Origin: Bacteroidia bacterium
Lineage (GTDB): Bacteria; Bacteroidota; Bacteroidia; Bacteroidales; Dysgonomonadaceae
Length of the DNA stretch: 6,443 bases
Assembly: GCA_030539475.1 (NCBI GenBank)
Contig: JAUNRY010000125.1
Coordinates: forward strand, 1-6,443
Reading direction: 5' to 3'
The position numbers were made by a program, and so were the translations under genes. The notes below the pieces were generated by a model. That model did not search any database. It was not told the DNA's origin and saw only the letters and a list, made by a program, of their open reading frames with translations. Below, piece after piece: positions 1-6,331 of the stretch (within the stretch, counting starts at the first letter, position 1; the number at the start of each line of letters is the position of its first letter).

Positions 1-55
1 AAGTGAATCCACTGGTGTTTGAGACCAGCGCGTCTACCAATTCCGCCATCTGGGC
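1..55 (-). tRNA. tRNA-Leu (anticodon CAA), 5' part; 3' part lies outside the window
   Basis: Read on the minus strand, the sequence starts at base 55 with the acceptor strand GCCCAGA, followed by T8, G9 and a D-arm containing AATTGGTAGACGCG, typical of bacterial leucine tRNAs. The anticodon stem is 24-28 paired with 12-16. The seven-base loop reads CTCAAAC, so the anticodon is CAA (bases 21-19), which decodes TTG. The sequence after the stem enters what should be the long variable arm of a class II tRNA before the window ends. The variable arm, T-arm and acceptor 3' strand cannot be seen, so integrity of the whole gene is unproven. It is transcribed away from the neighbouring guanylyltransferase gene. 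Confidence 0.93.
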
Positions 56-75
56 GTTGCGTAGAAAAGTGAGTG

Positions 76-83
76 CAAAAGTA
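76..83 (-). promoter_or_regulatory. Probable -7 box of the tRNA-Leu promoter (TACTTTTG)
   Basis: On the minus strand this octamer fits the Bacteroidota -7 consensus TAnnTTTG exactly. It lies about 20 bases upstream of the tRNA 5' end at base 55, a suitable distance for a short 5' leader removed by RNase P. The expected -33 TTTG is not clear; the region there is a T-rich run on the minus strand. The assignment rests on the -7 match and position only. Confidence 0.6.
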
Positions 84-110
84 CACAAAAAAAATCATAA
101 ATAAAAAAAG

Positions 111-162
111 TTGGACTTTTTATTTCAAATATATTAGAAAGAATCCGCACTGAAAAGTCCAA
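111..162. repeat. Inverted repeat with 10-bp perfect arms in the tRNA-Leu/manC spacer
   Basis: The arm TTGGACTTTT (111-120) is the exact reverse complement of AAAAGTCCAA (153-162), with a 32-base AT-rich spacer. A related but imperfect copy, AAAGTCTAAAATG, occurs at 208-220. The repeat sits between two divergent transcription units: upstream of the tRNA promoter on one side and the manC candidate promoter on the other. It could be a protein-binding dyad or a remnant of mobile DNA. Nothing in the sequence decides between these, and the AT-rich background raises the odds of chance. Confidence 0.4.
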
Positions 163-183
163 AACAATAAAATGGAGATTTTT

Positions 184-191
184 TATCTTTG
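184..191 (+). promoter_or_regulatory. Candidate -7 box for manC (TATCTTTG)
   Basis: TATCTTTG matches the Bacteroidota -7 consensus TAnnTTTG and points towards the guanylyltransferase gene. It would give a 5' leader of roughly 135 bases. No TTTG or TTG is found 19-21 bases upstream, so it is a half-supported promoter. No other exact TAnnTTTG was seen on this strand between here and the start codon at 334. Confidence 0.4.
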
Positions 192-333
192 AGGGTGCTC
201 CAAAAGGAAAGTCTAAAATGAAATAAATTGGATAACTGTTAAAACAAACATACAGTTGAAAGTGTTATACGAGAAAAGAAAAATTGCAAAATAGAATCAA
301 AAGAGATATACACACAAGTCTTAAGATAACGTT

Positions 334-1416
334 ATGAAGAACAACAATTTTTGTGTTATAATGGGAGGCGGTGTCGGTAGCCGTTTCTGGCCCTTTAGCA
401 AAGAGAACAGGCCCAAGCAGTTCTTGGATTTTTTTGGTACGGGACGATCACTGTTGCAAAGCACATTCGACAGGTTTAAAAAAATAATTCCACCCGAAAA
501 TATTTTCGTTGTAACCAACGACGCATACGCGGAGATGACCCTCCGCCAGTTGCCCGAATTGTCGGAAAATCAGATCCTGCTCGAACCGCTGCGAAGAAAT
601 ACCGCGCCTGCAATCGCTTTCGCTGTGTTTCATATTCAGGCCATTAACCCCGATGCCAACATCGTGGTAGCGCCTTCCGATCATTTAATTCTCAAAGAAG
701 ATGTTTTCCTGTCGGAAATAGAGCGCGGGCTGCGGTTTGTGGAAAAAAATCCGGTTCTGTTGACGTTGGGAATCAAGCCGAGCCGTCCCGAAACCGGATA
801 CGGTTACATTCAGGAGAATCACGAAGAAGTGGTGGACGGCATTAAAAAAGTGAAAACTTTTACCGAAAAACCCAACATAGACCTGGCCAAAGTTTTCTTC
901 GAAAGCGGTGAATTTGTCTGGAACTCAGGGATATTTTTGTGGAACGCGAAAACCATACTTAACTCATTCAAGCTGCACTTACCCGATATAGTAAACAAAT
1001 TCAACGAAGGAAAAGAATTTTTCAACACCCCGCGCGAGAAAGAGTTTATCGATCAGGCATTTCCCTTTTGCCCCAACATTTCCATCGATTACGGAATAAT
1101 GGAAAAGGCCGACAATGTGTATGTTATCGGTTGCGATTTCGGTTGGTCTGACCTCGGTACGTGGGGCTCGTTGCACGAAATTACTCAAAAAGACGATGAC
1201 AACAACGCCAGCCTGCATTGCAAAACGCTCTACATTGAAAGCAACAACAACGTGGTAACCATGAGCGACGATAAGCTGGTGGTAATACAAGGGCTTGACG
1301 GATACATTGTTGCCGAATCGGACAACACGTTGCTCATTTGCAAGAAAGAAGAGGAACAACGCATCAAACACTTTGTTACCGATGTAAAATTCCGCTACGG
1401 CGATGAGTACATTTAG
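334..1416 (+). CDS. manC: Mannose-1-phosphate guanylyltransferase, single-domain form
   Basis: The enzyme joins mannose 1-phosphate and GTP to give GDP-mannose and pyrophosphate in the cytoplasm; GDP-mannose feeds mannose- and fucose-containing surface glycans. The 360-residue product shows the nucleotidyltransferase signature GGGVGSRFWPFS at 11-22 with PKQFL at 27-31. It is followed by EPLRRNTAPAIA (84-95), the metal/nucleotide motif APSDHLI (113-119), TGYGYIQ (154-160), the sugar-phosphate motif FTEKP (176-180), WNSGIFLW (196-203), and SIDYGIMEKA with GWSDLGTW (250-277). It lacks the C-terminal cupin phosphomannose isomerase domain of the roughly 470-residue bifunctional enzymes, so isomerase activity must be encoded elsewhere. 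The ATG at 334 is secure because an in-frame stop lies at 322-324; there is no Shine-Dalgarno, as usual in Bacteroidota. No glycan-biosynthesis gene adjoins it here, so it reads as a stand-alone gene. Preference for GTP and mannose is from family knowledge. Confidence 0.93.
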   Translation: MKNNNFCVIMGGGVGSRFWPFSKENRPKQFLDFFGTGRSLLQSTFDRFKKIIPPENIFVVTNDAYAEMTLRQLPELSENQILLEPLRRNTAPAIAFAVFHIQAINPDANIVVAPSDHLILKEDVFLSEIERGLRFVEKNPVLLTLGIKPSRPETGYGYIQENHEEVVDGIKKVKTFTEKPNIDLAKVFFESGEFVWNSGIFLWNAKTILNSFKLHLPDIVNKFNEGKEFFNTPREKEFIDQAFPFCPNISIDYGIMEKADNVYVIGCDFGWSDLGTWGSLHEITQKDDDNNASLHCKTLYIESNNNVVTMSDDKLVVIQGLDGYIVAESDNTLLICKKEEEQRIKHFVTDVKFRYGDEYI

Positions 1417-1427
1417 GCTTCATCGCC
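1399..1427. terminator. Stem-loop across the manC stop codon, possible two-way terminator
   Basis: GGCGATGA (1399-1406) pairs perfectly with TCATCGCC (1420-1427) around a 13-base loop that contains the manC stop codon TAG (1414-1416). It lies at the meeting point of two convergent genes, where it could stop or pause transcripts from either side, or shield their 3' ends. No T-run follows it on either strand, so it is not a classical intrinsic terminator. Confidence 0.4.
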
Positions 1428-1436
1428 CAATGCCGT

Positions 1437-3632
1437 TTAACTGATAAACAGCAGTTCCCGATACTTAGGCAGCGGCCACATTTGGTTGTCCACAATCAGT
1501 TCCAGTTTGTCTATGTGGTAACGGATTGTGTTTAAATACGGCTCCACCGTATCGTGATAGGCGATGGATTTTTCGCGCGCATCCTCCAGTTTGTTGGCCG
1601 ATTTCCGCGCGTCCACCATATCGTCCACATTGGTTTTTATGGCCGAAATGTGCGTGGCAATTTCTTCAATAAGCGCCGCGTCTTCTTTCGATAGCCTGTC
1701 GGCTTTTGCTTCATCGAAAACCACGCGCATTTTGTACAGGTTATCCAGCAGCATCGATTGATATTGTGTGGCCACGGGAATGATGTGATTCATGCTCAAA
1801 TCGCCCAACACGCGCGCTTCAATCTGAATTTTTTTGGTGTATGTTTCCCATTTCACCTCGTTTCGGGCATGCAGTTCACGCTCGTTGAGTACGCCGATGC
1901 TTTCGTACATTTTCACGGACGGTTCAGAAAGATACGCGTCGTAAATGAGCGGTACACTCGTTTCGCAATCCAACCCGCGCTTTTGCGCCTCTTCTTTCCA
2001 CTCGTCGCTATACCCGTTTCCGTCAAAGCGGATGGGTTTGCATTCTTTGATGTAGCTCCGAAGCGTATCAAAAATGGCTTGTTCTTTCTTCATGCCCTCT
2101 TTCACTTTTTTGTCAATCTCTTTTTTGAAATCGATCAACTGGCTTGCCACCACGGCATTCAGCGCGCTCATGGCCGATGAACAGTTGGCCGATGAGCCTA
2201 CGGCGCGAAATTCGAACCGGTTTCCGGTAAATGCGAAGGGCGAAGTGCGGTTTCGGTCGGTGTTGTCGATTAACACTTCGGGGATGTGCGAAATGCCCAG
2301 TTTCATCTTCCGAAGTTCATCCATCGTGATGTCGTCGTCATCGGAGCTCTCTTCAATTTTATCGAGCACGGAAGTAAGCTGCGAGCCTAAAAACACGGAG
2401 ATTATTGCCGGCGGAGCTTCGTTGGCGCCCAGGCGATGCGCGTTCTGCGCCGACATTATAGAGGCTTTCAACAGGCTGTTGTGCTTGTAAACCGCCATGA
2501 GCGTGTTGACGAGAAACGTTACGAAACGCAGGTTTTCGTGTGTGGTTTTTCCCGGCGTGAAAAGTCCCACTCCGGTGTCGGTTCCCAGCGACCAGTTGTT
2601 GTGCTTGCCCGATCCGTTTACGCCGGCAAAGGGCTTCTCGTGCAGCAACAGTTTGAAGTTGTGCCTATCGGCAATTTTATGCATCAGCGACATTATCAAC
2701 AGGTTCTGATCAATGGCAAGGTTGGTTTCACCGTAAATGGGCGCCAGCTCAAACTGGTTGGGTGCCACTTCGTTGTGCCGGGTTTTGAGCGGGATGCCGT
2801 ATTTGTAAGCCTCGTGTTCCACTTCCCGCATAAACGCGGCCACACGCGGTGGAACTGCGCCAAAATAGTGGTCTTCCAGCTGTTGGTTCTTGGCGCTTTC
2901 GTGCCCCATCAGCGTTCTTTCGGTCAGGTTCAGGTCGGGACGGGCGACATACAATGCCTGATCCACCAAAAAATATTCCTGTTCCCAGCCCAGGTACGAA
3001 TATACTTTTTTCACGCTCGGATCAAAAAGCTTGCAAACTTCCACGGCAGCCTTATCAATAGCCGATAACGATTTCAACAGCGGCGTTTTGTAATCGAGCG
3101 CCTCGCCCGTGTATGAAATAAAAACGGTGGGAATGCAAAGCGTGTCTTCGATAATGAAAGCGGGCGACGACGGATCCCAGGCGGTATATCCGCGCGCTTC
3201 AAACGTGTTCCTGATGCCGCCGCTGGGGAAACTCGACGCATCCGGTTCCTGTTGCGCAAGCAGTTTTCCCGAAAATCTTTCTATAATGTTCCCACCCGGC
3301 GCGTTCACGTAATCCACAAAAGAGTCGTGCTTTTCAGCCGTTCCTTCCGTAAGCGGTTGAAACCAGTGCGTGTAGTGCGTAGCACCCATTTCAATAGCCC
3401 ACATTTTCATTCCGGCAGCCACATGATCGGCAATTTCGCGTTGCAGCGTAATCCCCTGATCGATAGCATCGAGAACCGTGTTCATTGTTTCTTTCGACAG
3501 GTATTTCGACATTTGTGTGCGGTTGAACACGTTTTTGCCGAAATATTCCGACGGGAGTTGTTTGGGAACCGAAATGGCTACGGGAACTCTTTTTGCAGCT
3601 TCCTCAACCGCTTTGAACCTGAGTGTTGACAT
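1437..3632 (-). CDS. glnN: Glutamine synthetase type III (GSIII)
   Basis: This enzyme makes glutamine from glutamate, ammonia and ATP and is the main ammonia-assimilating route in many Bacteroidota. The 731-residue product is about the usual GSIII length (near 730), far longer than GSI or GSII. Motifs in order are THYTHWFQPLTEGTAEKHD (85-103), GWEQEYFLVD (215-224, glutamates of the metal-binding barrel), KTRHNEVAPNQFELAP (283-298), NGSGKHNNWSL (339-349, ammonia/glutamate site), NRTSPFAFTGNRFEFRAVGS (461-480, ATP/phosphate-binding arginines), and a C-terminal MWPLPKYRELLF. I chose the ATG at 3630-3632, giving MSTLRF, because Bacteroides GSIII proteins begin at this point as I recall them and an A-rich initiation region precedes it. 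An in-frame ATG at 3669-3671 would add 13 residues (MFARQLKTRQLKL) encoded by a tandem repeat. The gene is complete and all expected motifs are present. It converges with manC and diverges from the DPP11 gene. Confidence 0.96.
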   Translation of the reverse strand: MSTLRFKAVEEAAKRVPVAISVPKQLPSEYFGKNVFNRTQMSKYLSKETMNTVLDAIDQGITLQREIADHVAAGMKMWAIEMGATHYTHWFQPLTEGTAEKHDSFVDYVNAPGGNIIERFSGKLLAQQEPDASSFPSGGIRNTFEARGYTAWDPSSPAFIIEDTLCIPTVFISYTGEALDYKTPLLKSLSAIDKAAVEVCKLFDPSVKKVYSYLGWEQEYFLVDQALYVARPDLNLTERTLMGHESAKNQQLEDHYFGAVPPRVAAFMREVEHEAYKYGIPLKTRHNEVAPNQFELAPIYGETNLAIDQNLLIMSLMHKIADRHNFKLLLHEKPFAGVNGSGKHNNWSLGTDTGVGLFTPGKTTHENLRFVTFLVNTLMAVYKHNSLLKASIMSAQNAHRLGANEAPPAIISVFLGSQLTSVLDKIEESSDDDDITMDELRKMKLGISHIPEVLIDNTDRNRTSPFAFTGNRFEFRAVGSSANCSSAMSALNAVVASQLIDFKKEIDKKVKEGMKKEQAIFDTLRSYIKECKPIRFDGNGYSDEWKEEAQKRGLDCETSVPLIYDAYLSEPSVKMYESIGVLNERELHARNEVKWETYTKKIQIEARVLGDLSMNHIIPVATQYQSMLLDNLYKMRVVFDEAKADRLSKEDAALIEEIATHISAIKTNVDDMVDARKSANKLEDAREKSIAYHDTVEPYLNTIRYHIDKLELIVDNQMWPLPKYRELLFIS

Positions 3633-3662
3633 AAGTTTTAATTGACGAGTTTTTAGTTGACG
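3633..3662 (-). repeat. Tandem 15-base repeat just upstream of the glnN start
   Basis: On the plus strand, AAGTTTTAATTGACG (3633-3647) is followed directly by AGTTTTTAGTTGACG (3648-3662); 12 of 15 positions agree. It abuts the chosen glnN start codon. The unit is five codons long, so if the upstream ATG at 3669-3671 were used it would encode RQLKT-RQLKL. It may be a simple local duplication in the leader; the A-rich strand facing the start codon resembles a Bacteroidota initiation region. Confidence 0.6.
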
Positions 3663-3701
3663 GGCAAACAATCTTGCTTACTCATCTTTAGAAATAGATT
3701 G

Positions 3702-3709
3702 CAAAATTA
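3702..3709 (-). promoter_or_regulatory. Probable -7 box of glnN (TAATTTTG)
   Basis: The minus-strand octamer TAATTTTG matches the Bacteroidota -7 consensus TAnnTTTG exactly. It predicts a transcript start near 3695 and a leader of about 60 bases to the chosen glnN ATG at 3632. At the -33 distance the strand reads TTTTCTGC, only a partial match to TTTG. The upstream inverted repeat begins at the edge of this box. Confidence 0.6.
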
Positions 3710-3752
3710 ATCATTTCCCCCTTTTAATCTTGCAGAAAAGAGAGAAATGATT
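3709..3752. promoter_or_regulatory. Inverted repeat with 17-base arms at the glnN promoter, possible operator
   Basis: The left arm AATCATTTCCCCCTTTT (3709-3725) and the reverse complement of the right arm 3736-3752, AATCATTTCTCTCTTTT, agree at 15 of 17 positions around a 10-base spacer. Relative to glnN, the dyad begins at the predicted -7 box and covers the -33 region, where a bound regulator would block or recruit RNA polymerase. Operator function is inference; the symmetry and its position are seen directly. An intrinsic terminator is unlikely because no gene ends here. Confidence 0.5.
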
Positions 3753-3760
3753 TTAAAGTT

Positions 3761-3785
3761 GCATGCATGCTCCCCAATTGATTGG
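3761..3785. repeat. Palindrome GCATGCATGC and adjacent CCAAT/ATTGG dyad
   Basis: GCATGCATGC (3761-3770) is a perfect 10-bp palindrome. Four bases on, CCAAT (3774-3778) and ATTGG (3781-3785) form a second small dyad with a two-base gap. Both lie between the glnN inverted repeat and the candidate peptidase promoter, so they could be binding sites. Short palindromes also occur by chance, and no known motif was recognised. Confidence 0.35.
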
Positions 3786-3817
3786 AAAATGAGAAGTTAA
3801 ATTTCAGAAAAAATCAT

Positions 3818-3825
3818 TATCTTCG
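3818..3825 (+). promoter_or_regulatory. Candidate -7 box for the DPP11 gene (TATCTTCG)
   Basis: TATCTTCG differs from TAnnTTTG at one base and is followed by CATTA, giving a likely start near 3830 and a leader of about 105 bases. No good TTTG stands 19-21 bases upstream. It is the best plus-strand candidate close to the gene; TAATCTTG at 3725-3732, inside the spacer of the glnN dyad, is a weaker alternative with one mismatch. Confidence 0.4.
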
Positions 3826-3934
3826 CATTACGAAAATAGATTTTAAAAGTCCGGTGTCTGGTATCCGACTTCTGCTATCAATGCAAAAGTCATGATTCTA
3901 ATGTCTTGGTTCTTGGATCTAAATTATAAACAAA

Positions 3935-6103
3935 ATGAAAAAATCTTTTTTAAGCCTGATTCTTATCCTGCTCACATTTTCACTTTCAGCCGATGAAGGA
4001 ATGTGGATGCTCCACCTGCTGAAACAACAAAAATATCCCGAAATGCAAAAAATGGGATTGAAACTGAAAGATTACGACATTTACAATCCCAACGGCGCGT
4101 CGCTGAAAGATGCGGTAGTGCAGTTTGGCGGAGGATGCACGGGCGAGGTAATTTCCTCGCAAGGGTTGGTGCTCACAAACCATCATTGCGGATACGGACA
4201 GATTCAGAATCACAGCTCGCTCGAAAACAATTACCTTGACGACGGATTCTGGGCGATGACCCAAGCCGAGGAGCTTCCCAATCCCGGCCTTACCGTTACT
4301 TTCATCGATAAAATGGAAGACGTTACCGCTTACGTGAAAGAATGCCTGCAACGCGATAAAGAGCAGGACAAAAACGGCGTGCTTTTTCTTTCGCCCACAT
4401 ACCTCAAAAGCATCGCCATGGCGAGGGTGGGGGCTGAGTTCCTGAAAAACAACGCCGGCGCCGATGTGGAGATAAAACCGTTTTTCAACGGCAACCGGTA
4501 TTTTATGTTCACCAAAAAAATCTATTCCGATGTACGCCTGGTGGGTGCACCGCCCAGCTCCATCGGAAAATTCGGCGCCGATACCGATAACTGGGAGTGG
4601 CCGCGCCATTCGGGCGATTTCGCGCTTTTCCGTATTTACGCCGACAAAAACGGCAATCCGGCCGCGTATTCTCCCGATAACGTTCCCTTGAAACCCAAAC
4701 GCTGGCTCACCATTTCCACAAAAGGCGCCAACGAAAACGATTTCGCCATGATGATCGGTTTTCCCGGCTCCACCCACAAATATTACACATCGTGGGAAGT
4801 GGCGGAACGCCGCGATATCGATAACGCCGTGCGCATCAACATGCGGCGCGCGCGTCAGGAAGCCATGCTCAACGAAATGCTTGCCGACCCGCAAGTGAAA
4901 ATTCAATACGCCTCCAAATATTCAGGCTCCACCAACGCCTACAAAAATGCCATCGGCACCAATTGGGCAATAGATTTGCGTAATTTTGAGCAGGTAAAGC
5001 TCGATCAGCAAAACCGGGTGATAAACTGGGCAGCAAAAAACAATCAGCCTCAATACACGCGAGCATTGGATGAGATTCGCGAAATTGTGAAGAACCGTGC
5101 CGATTTACGTTACCGCAGCTGGATGCTGAACGAAGGAATCATTCGCGGCGTAGAATTTGCAACCGTTTCGGTGGGAGCTGCCAACAAACTTATTTCAGCC
5201 ATTGAAAATAACGACGAAGCTGAAATTGAAAAAAGTACCTCGCAACTGATTGCCGATTACCACCGGTTTGCCGACAAAAACTATAACCGTGAAGTAGATA
5301 AAAAAGTGGGCAAAGCCATGTTGAAAGAATACACTCAGTTGATTCCACGCGACAAACAGCCGGCCTATTTCGATGCGATATATTCGCGATTCAACGGCGA
5401 TGTGGATAAATTTGTGGATTTCGTATTCGAAAATTCCATCTTCGGCAGCGAAGAAAACCTGCAACAATTTGTTTCGGGAAATAAAAACGCTGAAGCGTTG
5501 CAAACCGATCCCATGTTTCAGTTTGCCGCCTCGGTAGTTGACGAGATGCGATCGCTGCAAACTCAACTGAGCGCATTCGACAACCCGTTCGCCATAGCCC
5601 GGCGCACTTACTTGGATGGGATTTTGGAAATGGACGGCCCGTACGCTCATTTCCCCGATGCCAATCTTACCATGAGGCTCACTTACGGCCAGCTCAAAGG
5701 CTATGAACCGCGCGACGGTGTTTCTTACGCGCATCAAACCACGCTGGATGGTGTAATGGAAAAAGAAGACCCCGATAACTGGGAGTTTGTTGTATCGGAT
5801 AAACTCAAAACGCTTTACGCCAACAAAGATTTTGGCCGCTACGCCTTGCCCGACGGCAGAATGCCGGTGAACTTTGCCGCAACCACGCACACCACGGGCG
5901 GAAATTCCGGAAGCCCGGTCATGAATGGCAAGGGCGAGCTTATCGGCATTAATTTCGACCGAAATTGGGAAGGTGTAGGGGGAGATATCCAATACCTGCC
6001 CGATTATCAGCGCAGTATCATCGTGGATATCCGTTACGTGTTGTTCGTTATCGATAAATTTGCCGGCGCCACGCATCTGATCGAGGAAATGGAAATAAAG
6101 TAA
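3935..6103 (+). CDS. dpp11: Secreted Asp/Glu-specific dipeptidyl-peptidase 11 (family S46)
   Basis: Serine exopeptidase that removes N-terminal dipeptides ending in Asp or Glu, supplying peptides to amino-acid-fermenting Bacteroidales. The 722-residue product begins with a signal peptide (MKK, hydrophobic 5-17, probable cleavage after Ala19 before DEGMW). It has no C-terminal sorting domain, so it should be periplasmic. The chymotrypsin-fold triad is visible: His84 in TNHHCGYG, Asp228 in WPRHSGDF, Ser658 in TTGGNSGSPV. The middle, roughly 270-570, is the helical S46 domain. Arg676 in NFDRNWEGVGGD lies 18 residues after the catalytic Ser, the spacing of Ser655 and Arg673 in Porphyromonas gingivalis DPP11, where the arginine binds acidic P1 side chains; DPP7 has glycine there. 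N219, W220 and D675 occupy positions that in S46 enzymes hold the substrate amino terminus. The ATG is fixed by an in-frame stop at 3920-3922 and has an A-rich, Shine-Dalgarno-free context. Function is assigned by motif and recalled homology; no assay is implied. Confidence 0.95.
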   Translation: MKKSFLSLILILLTFSLSADEGMWMLHLLKQQKYPEMQKMGLKLKDYDIYNPNGASLKDAVVQFGGGCTGEVISSQGLVLTNHHCGYGQIQNHSSLENNYLDDGFWAMTQAEELPNPGLTVTFIDKMEDVTAYVKECLQRDKEQDKNGVLFLSPTYLKSIAMARVGAEFLKNNAGADVEIKPFFNGNRYFMFTKKIYSDVRLVGAPPSSIGKFGADTDNWEWPRHSGDFALFRIYADKNGNPAAYSPDNVPLKPKRWLTISTKGANENDFAMMIGFPGSTHKYYTSWEVAERRDIDNAVRINMRRARQEAMLNEMLADPQVKIQYASKYSGSTNAYKNAIGTNWAIDLRNFEQVKLDQQNRVINWAAKNNQPQYTRALDEIREIVKNRADLRYRSWMLNEGIIRGVEFATVSVGAANKLISAIENNDEAEIEKSTSQLIADYHRFADKNYNREVDKKVGKAMLKEYTQLIPRDKQPAYFDAIYSRFNGDVDKFVDFVFENSIFGSEENLQQFVSGNKNAEALQTDPMFQFAASVVDEMRSLQTQLSAFDNPFAIARRTYLDGILEMDGPYAHFPDANLTMRLTYGQLKGYEPRDGVSYAHQTTLDGVMEKEDPDNWEFVVSDKLKTLYANKDFGRYALPDGRMPVNFAATTHTTGGNSGSPVMNGKGELIGINFDRNWEGVGGDIQYLPDYQRSIIVDIRYVLFVIDKFAGATHLIEEMEIK

Positions 6104-6133
6104 CTTCGAAAATACTTGTAGCAAAGCATTCCG

Positions 6134-6198
6134 GAACGGTTCTCCGTTCAACAAATGAGGGGAAACATTAACCCCTCCGCTTCGCTTGCCTCCGGCAA
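6134..6198 (+). terminator. Three successive hairpins after the DPP11 gene, possible transcript 3' end
   Basis: GAACGG (6134-6139) pairs with CCGTTC (6144-6149) over a TTCT loop. GAGGGG (6157-6162) pairs with CCCCTC (6172-6177) over nine bases. TTGCC (6186-6190) pairs with GGCAA (6194-6198) over TCC. All stems are perfect but short, and none is followed by a T-run on the plus strand, so classical intrinsic termination is not shown. They may mark or protect the 3' end of the peptidase transcript, or belong to a dispersed palindromic repeat. Confidence 0.35.
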
Positions 6199-6262
6199 AA
6201 TTCAACAGTTTAAGCCGGTTTTGGATACGCCGATACTTCGTTTTAGGAATGATTGCGGATAA

Positions 6263-6278
6263 GAGGCTGTCTCAAAAG
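6263..6278 (+). mobile_element. Insertion-sequence-like terminal repeat (GAGGCTGTCTCAAAAG), element body not identified
   Basis: GAGGCTGTCTCAAAAG closely resembles terminal inverted repeats I recall from Bacteroidota insertion sequences, such as IS1182-like elements. If the outer tip is at 6263, the element would run rightwards. The 165 bases that follow carry no transposase reading frame and the partner end is not in the window. It may be a relic, a non-autonomous element, or the left end of a copy continuing beyond the window. Confidence 0.4.
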
Positions 6279-6299
6279 TAAATTCTAAAGAAGAGCAGC

Positions 6300-6331
6300 T
6301 TGGAAATTGAAAGTAATTTGTCCTAATTTTG
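6300..6331 (+). promoter_or_regulatory. Candidate promoter TTG-N21-TAATTTTG reading into the palindrome array
   Basis: TTG (6300-6302) stands 21 bases before TAATTTTG (6324-6331), which matches the Bacteroidota -7 consensus TAnnTTTG exactly. The -7 box is part of a direct repeat, TAATTTGTCC (6314-6323) followed by TAATTTTGTCC (6324-6334). The expected start near 6338 would put the GC-rich hairpins at the 5' end of any transcript. AT-rich sequence yields such matches by chance, so confidence is modest. Confidence 0.35.

Larger units (their letters stand above)
3633..3934. other. Divergent intergenic control region between glnN and the DPP11 gene
   Basis: These 302 bases carry no credible gene. 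From the glnN side they hold the tandem 15-base leader repeat, a strong candidate -7 box for glnN, a long inverted repeat beside it, a 10-bp palindrome with an adjacent CCAAT/ATTGG dyad, a candidate -7 box for the peptidase gene, and a leader of about 100 bases ahead of the peptidase start. That leader contains a weak stem (AAGTC 3847-3851 with GACTT 3867-3871) and a TCTTGG doublet near 3904-3916. Neither leader element is convincing alone. Confidence 0.7.

Noticed and set aside
1..333. tRNA gene as an integration site for a genomic island
   Set aside because: Integrases usually use the tRNA 3' end, which is outside the window. The visible side is the 5' flank, and no integrase or duplicated tRNA end is present.
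2436..3068. Open frame of 210 codons on the plus strand inside glnN
   Set aside because: It is antisense to the conserved GSIII core, and its product matches nothing I recognise. Long shadow frames are expected opposite conserved coding sequence.
3841..3934. Possible riboswitch or structured leader ahead of the DPP11 gene
   Set aside because: Only one weak five-base stem and a short TCTTGG doublet are visible, with no match to a riboswitch core that I recognise.
3986..4906. Open frame of 306 codons on the minus strand, opposite the DPP11 gene
   Set aside because: It lies wholly inside a gene whose catalytic motifs are intact. Its product has no recognisable domain and the biased composition of an antisense shadow.
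334..6103. manC, glnN and dpp11 as parts of one new gene system
   Set aside because: Each belongs to a well-known housekeeping or peptidase family, their strands alternate, and they do not form an operon. Only the glnN-dpp11 control region suggests any link.
5195..6205. Open frame of 336 codons on the minus strand, opposite the 3' half of the DPP11 gene
   Set aside because: It is antisense to conserved S46 sequence including the Ser658 motif. The product is rich in Val, Phe, His and Gly with no family signature, and no promoter or initiation context was seen.
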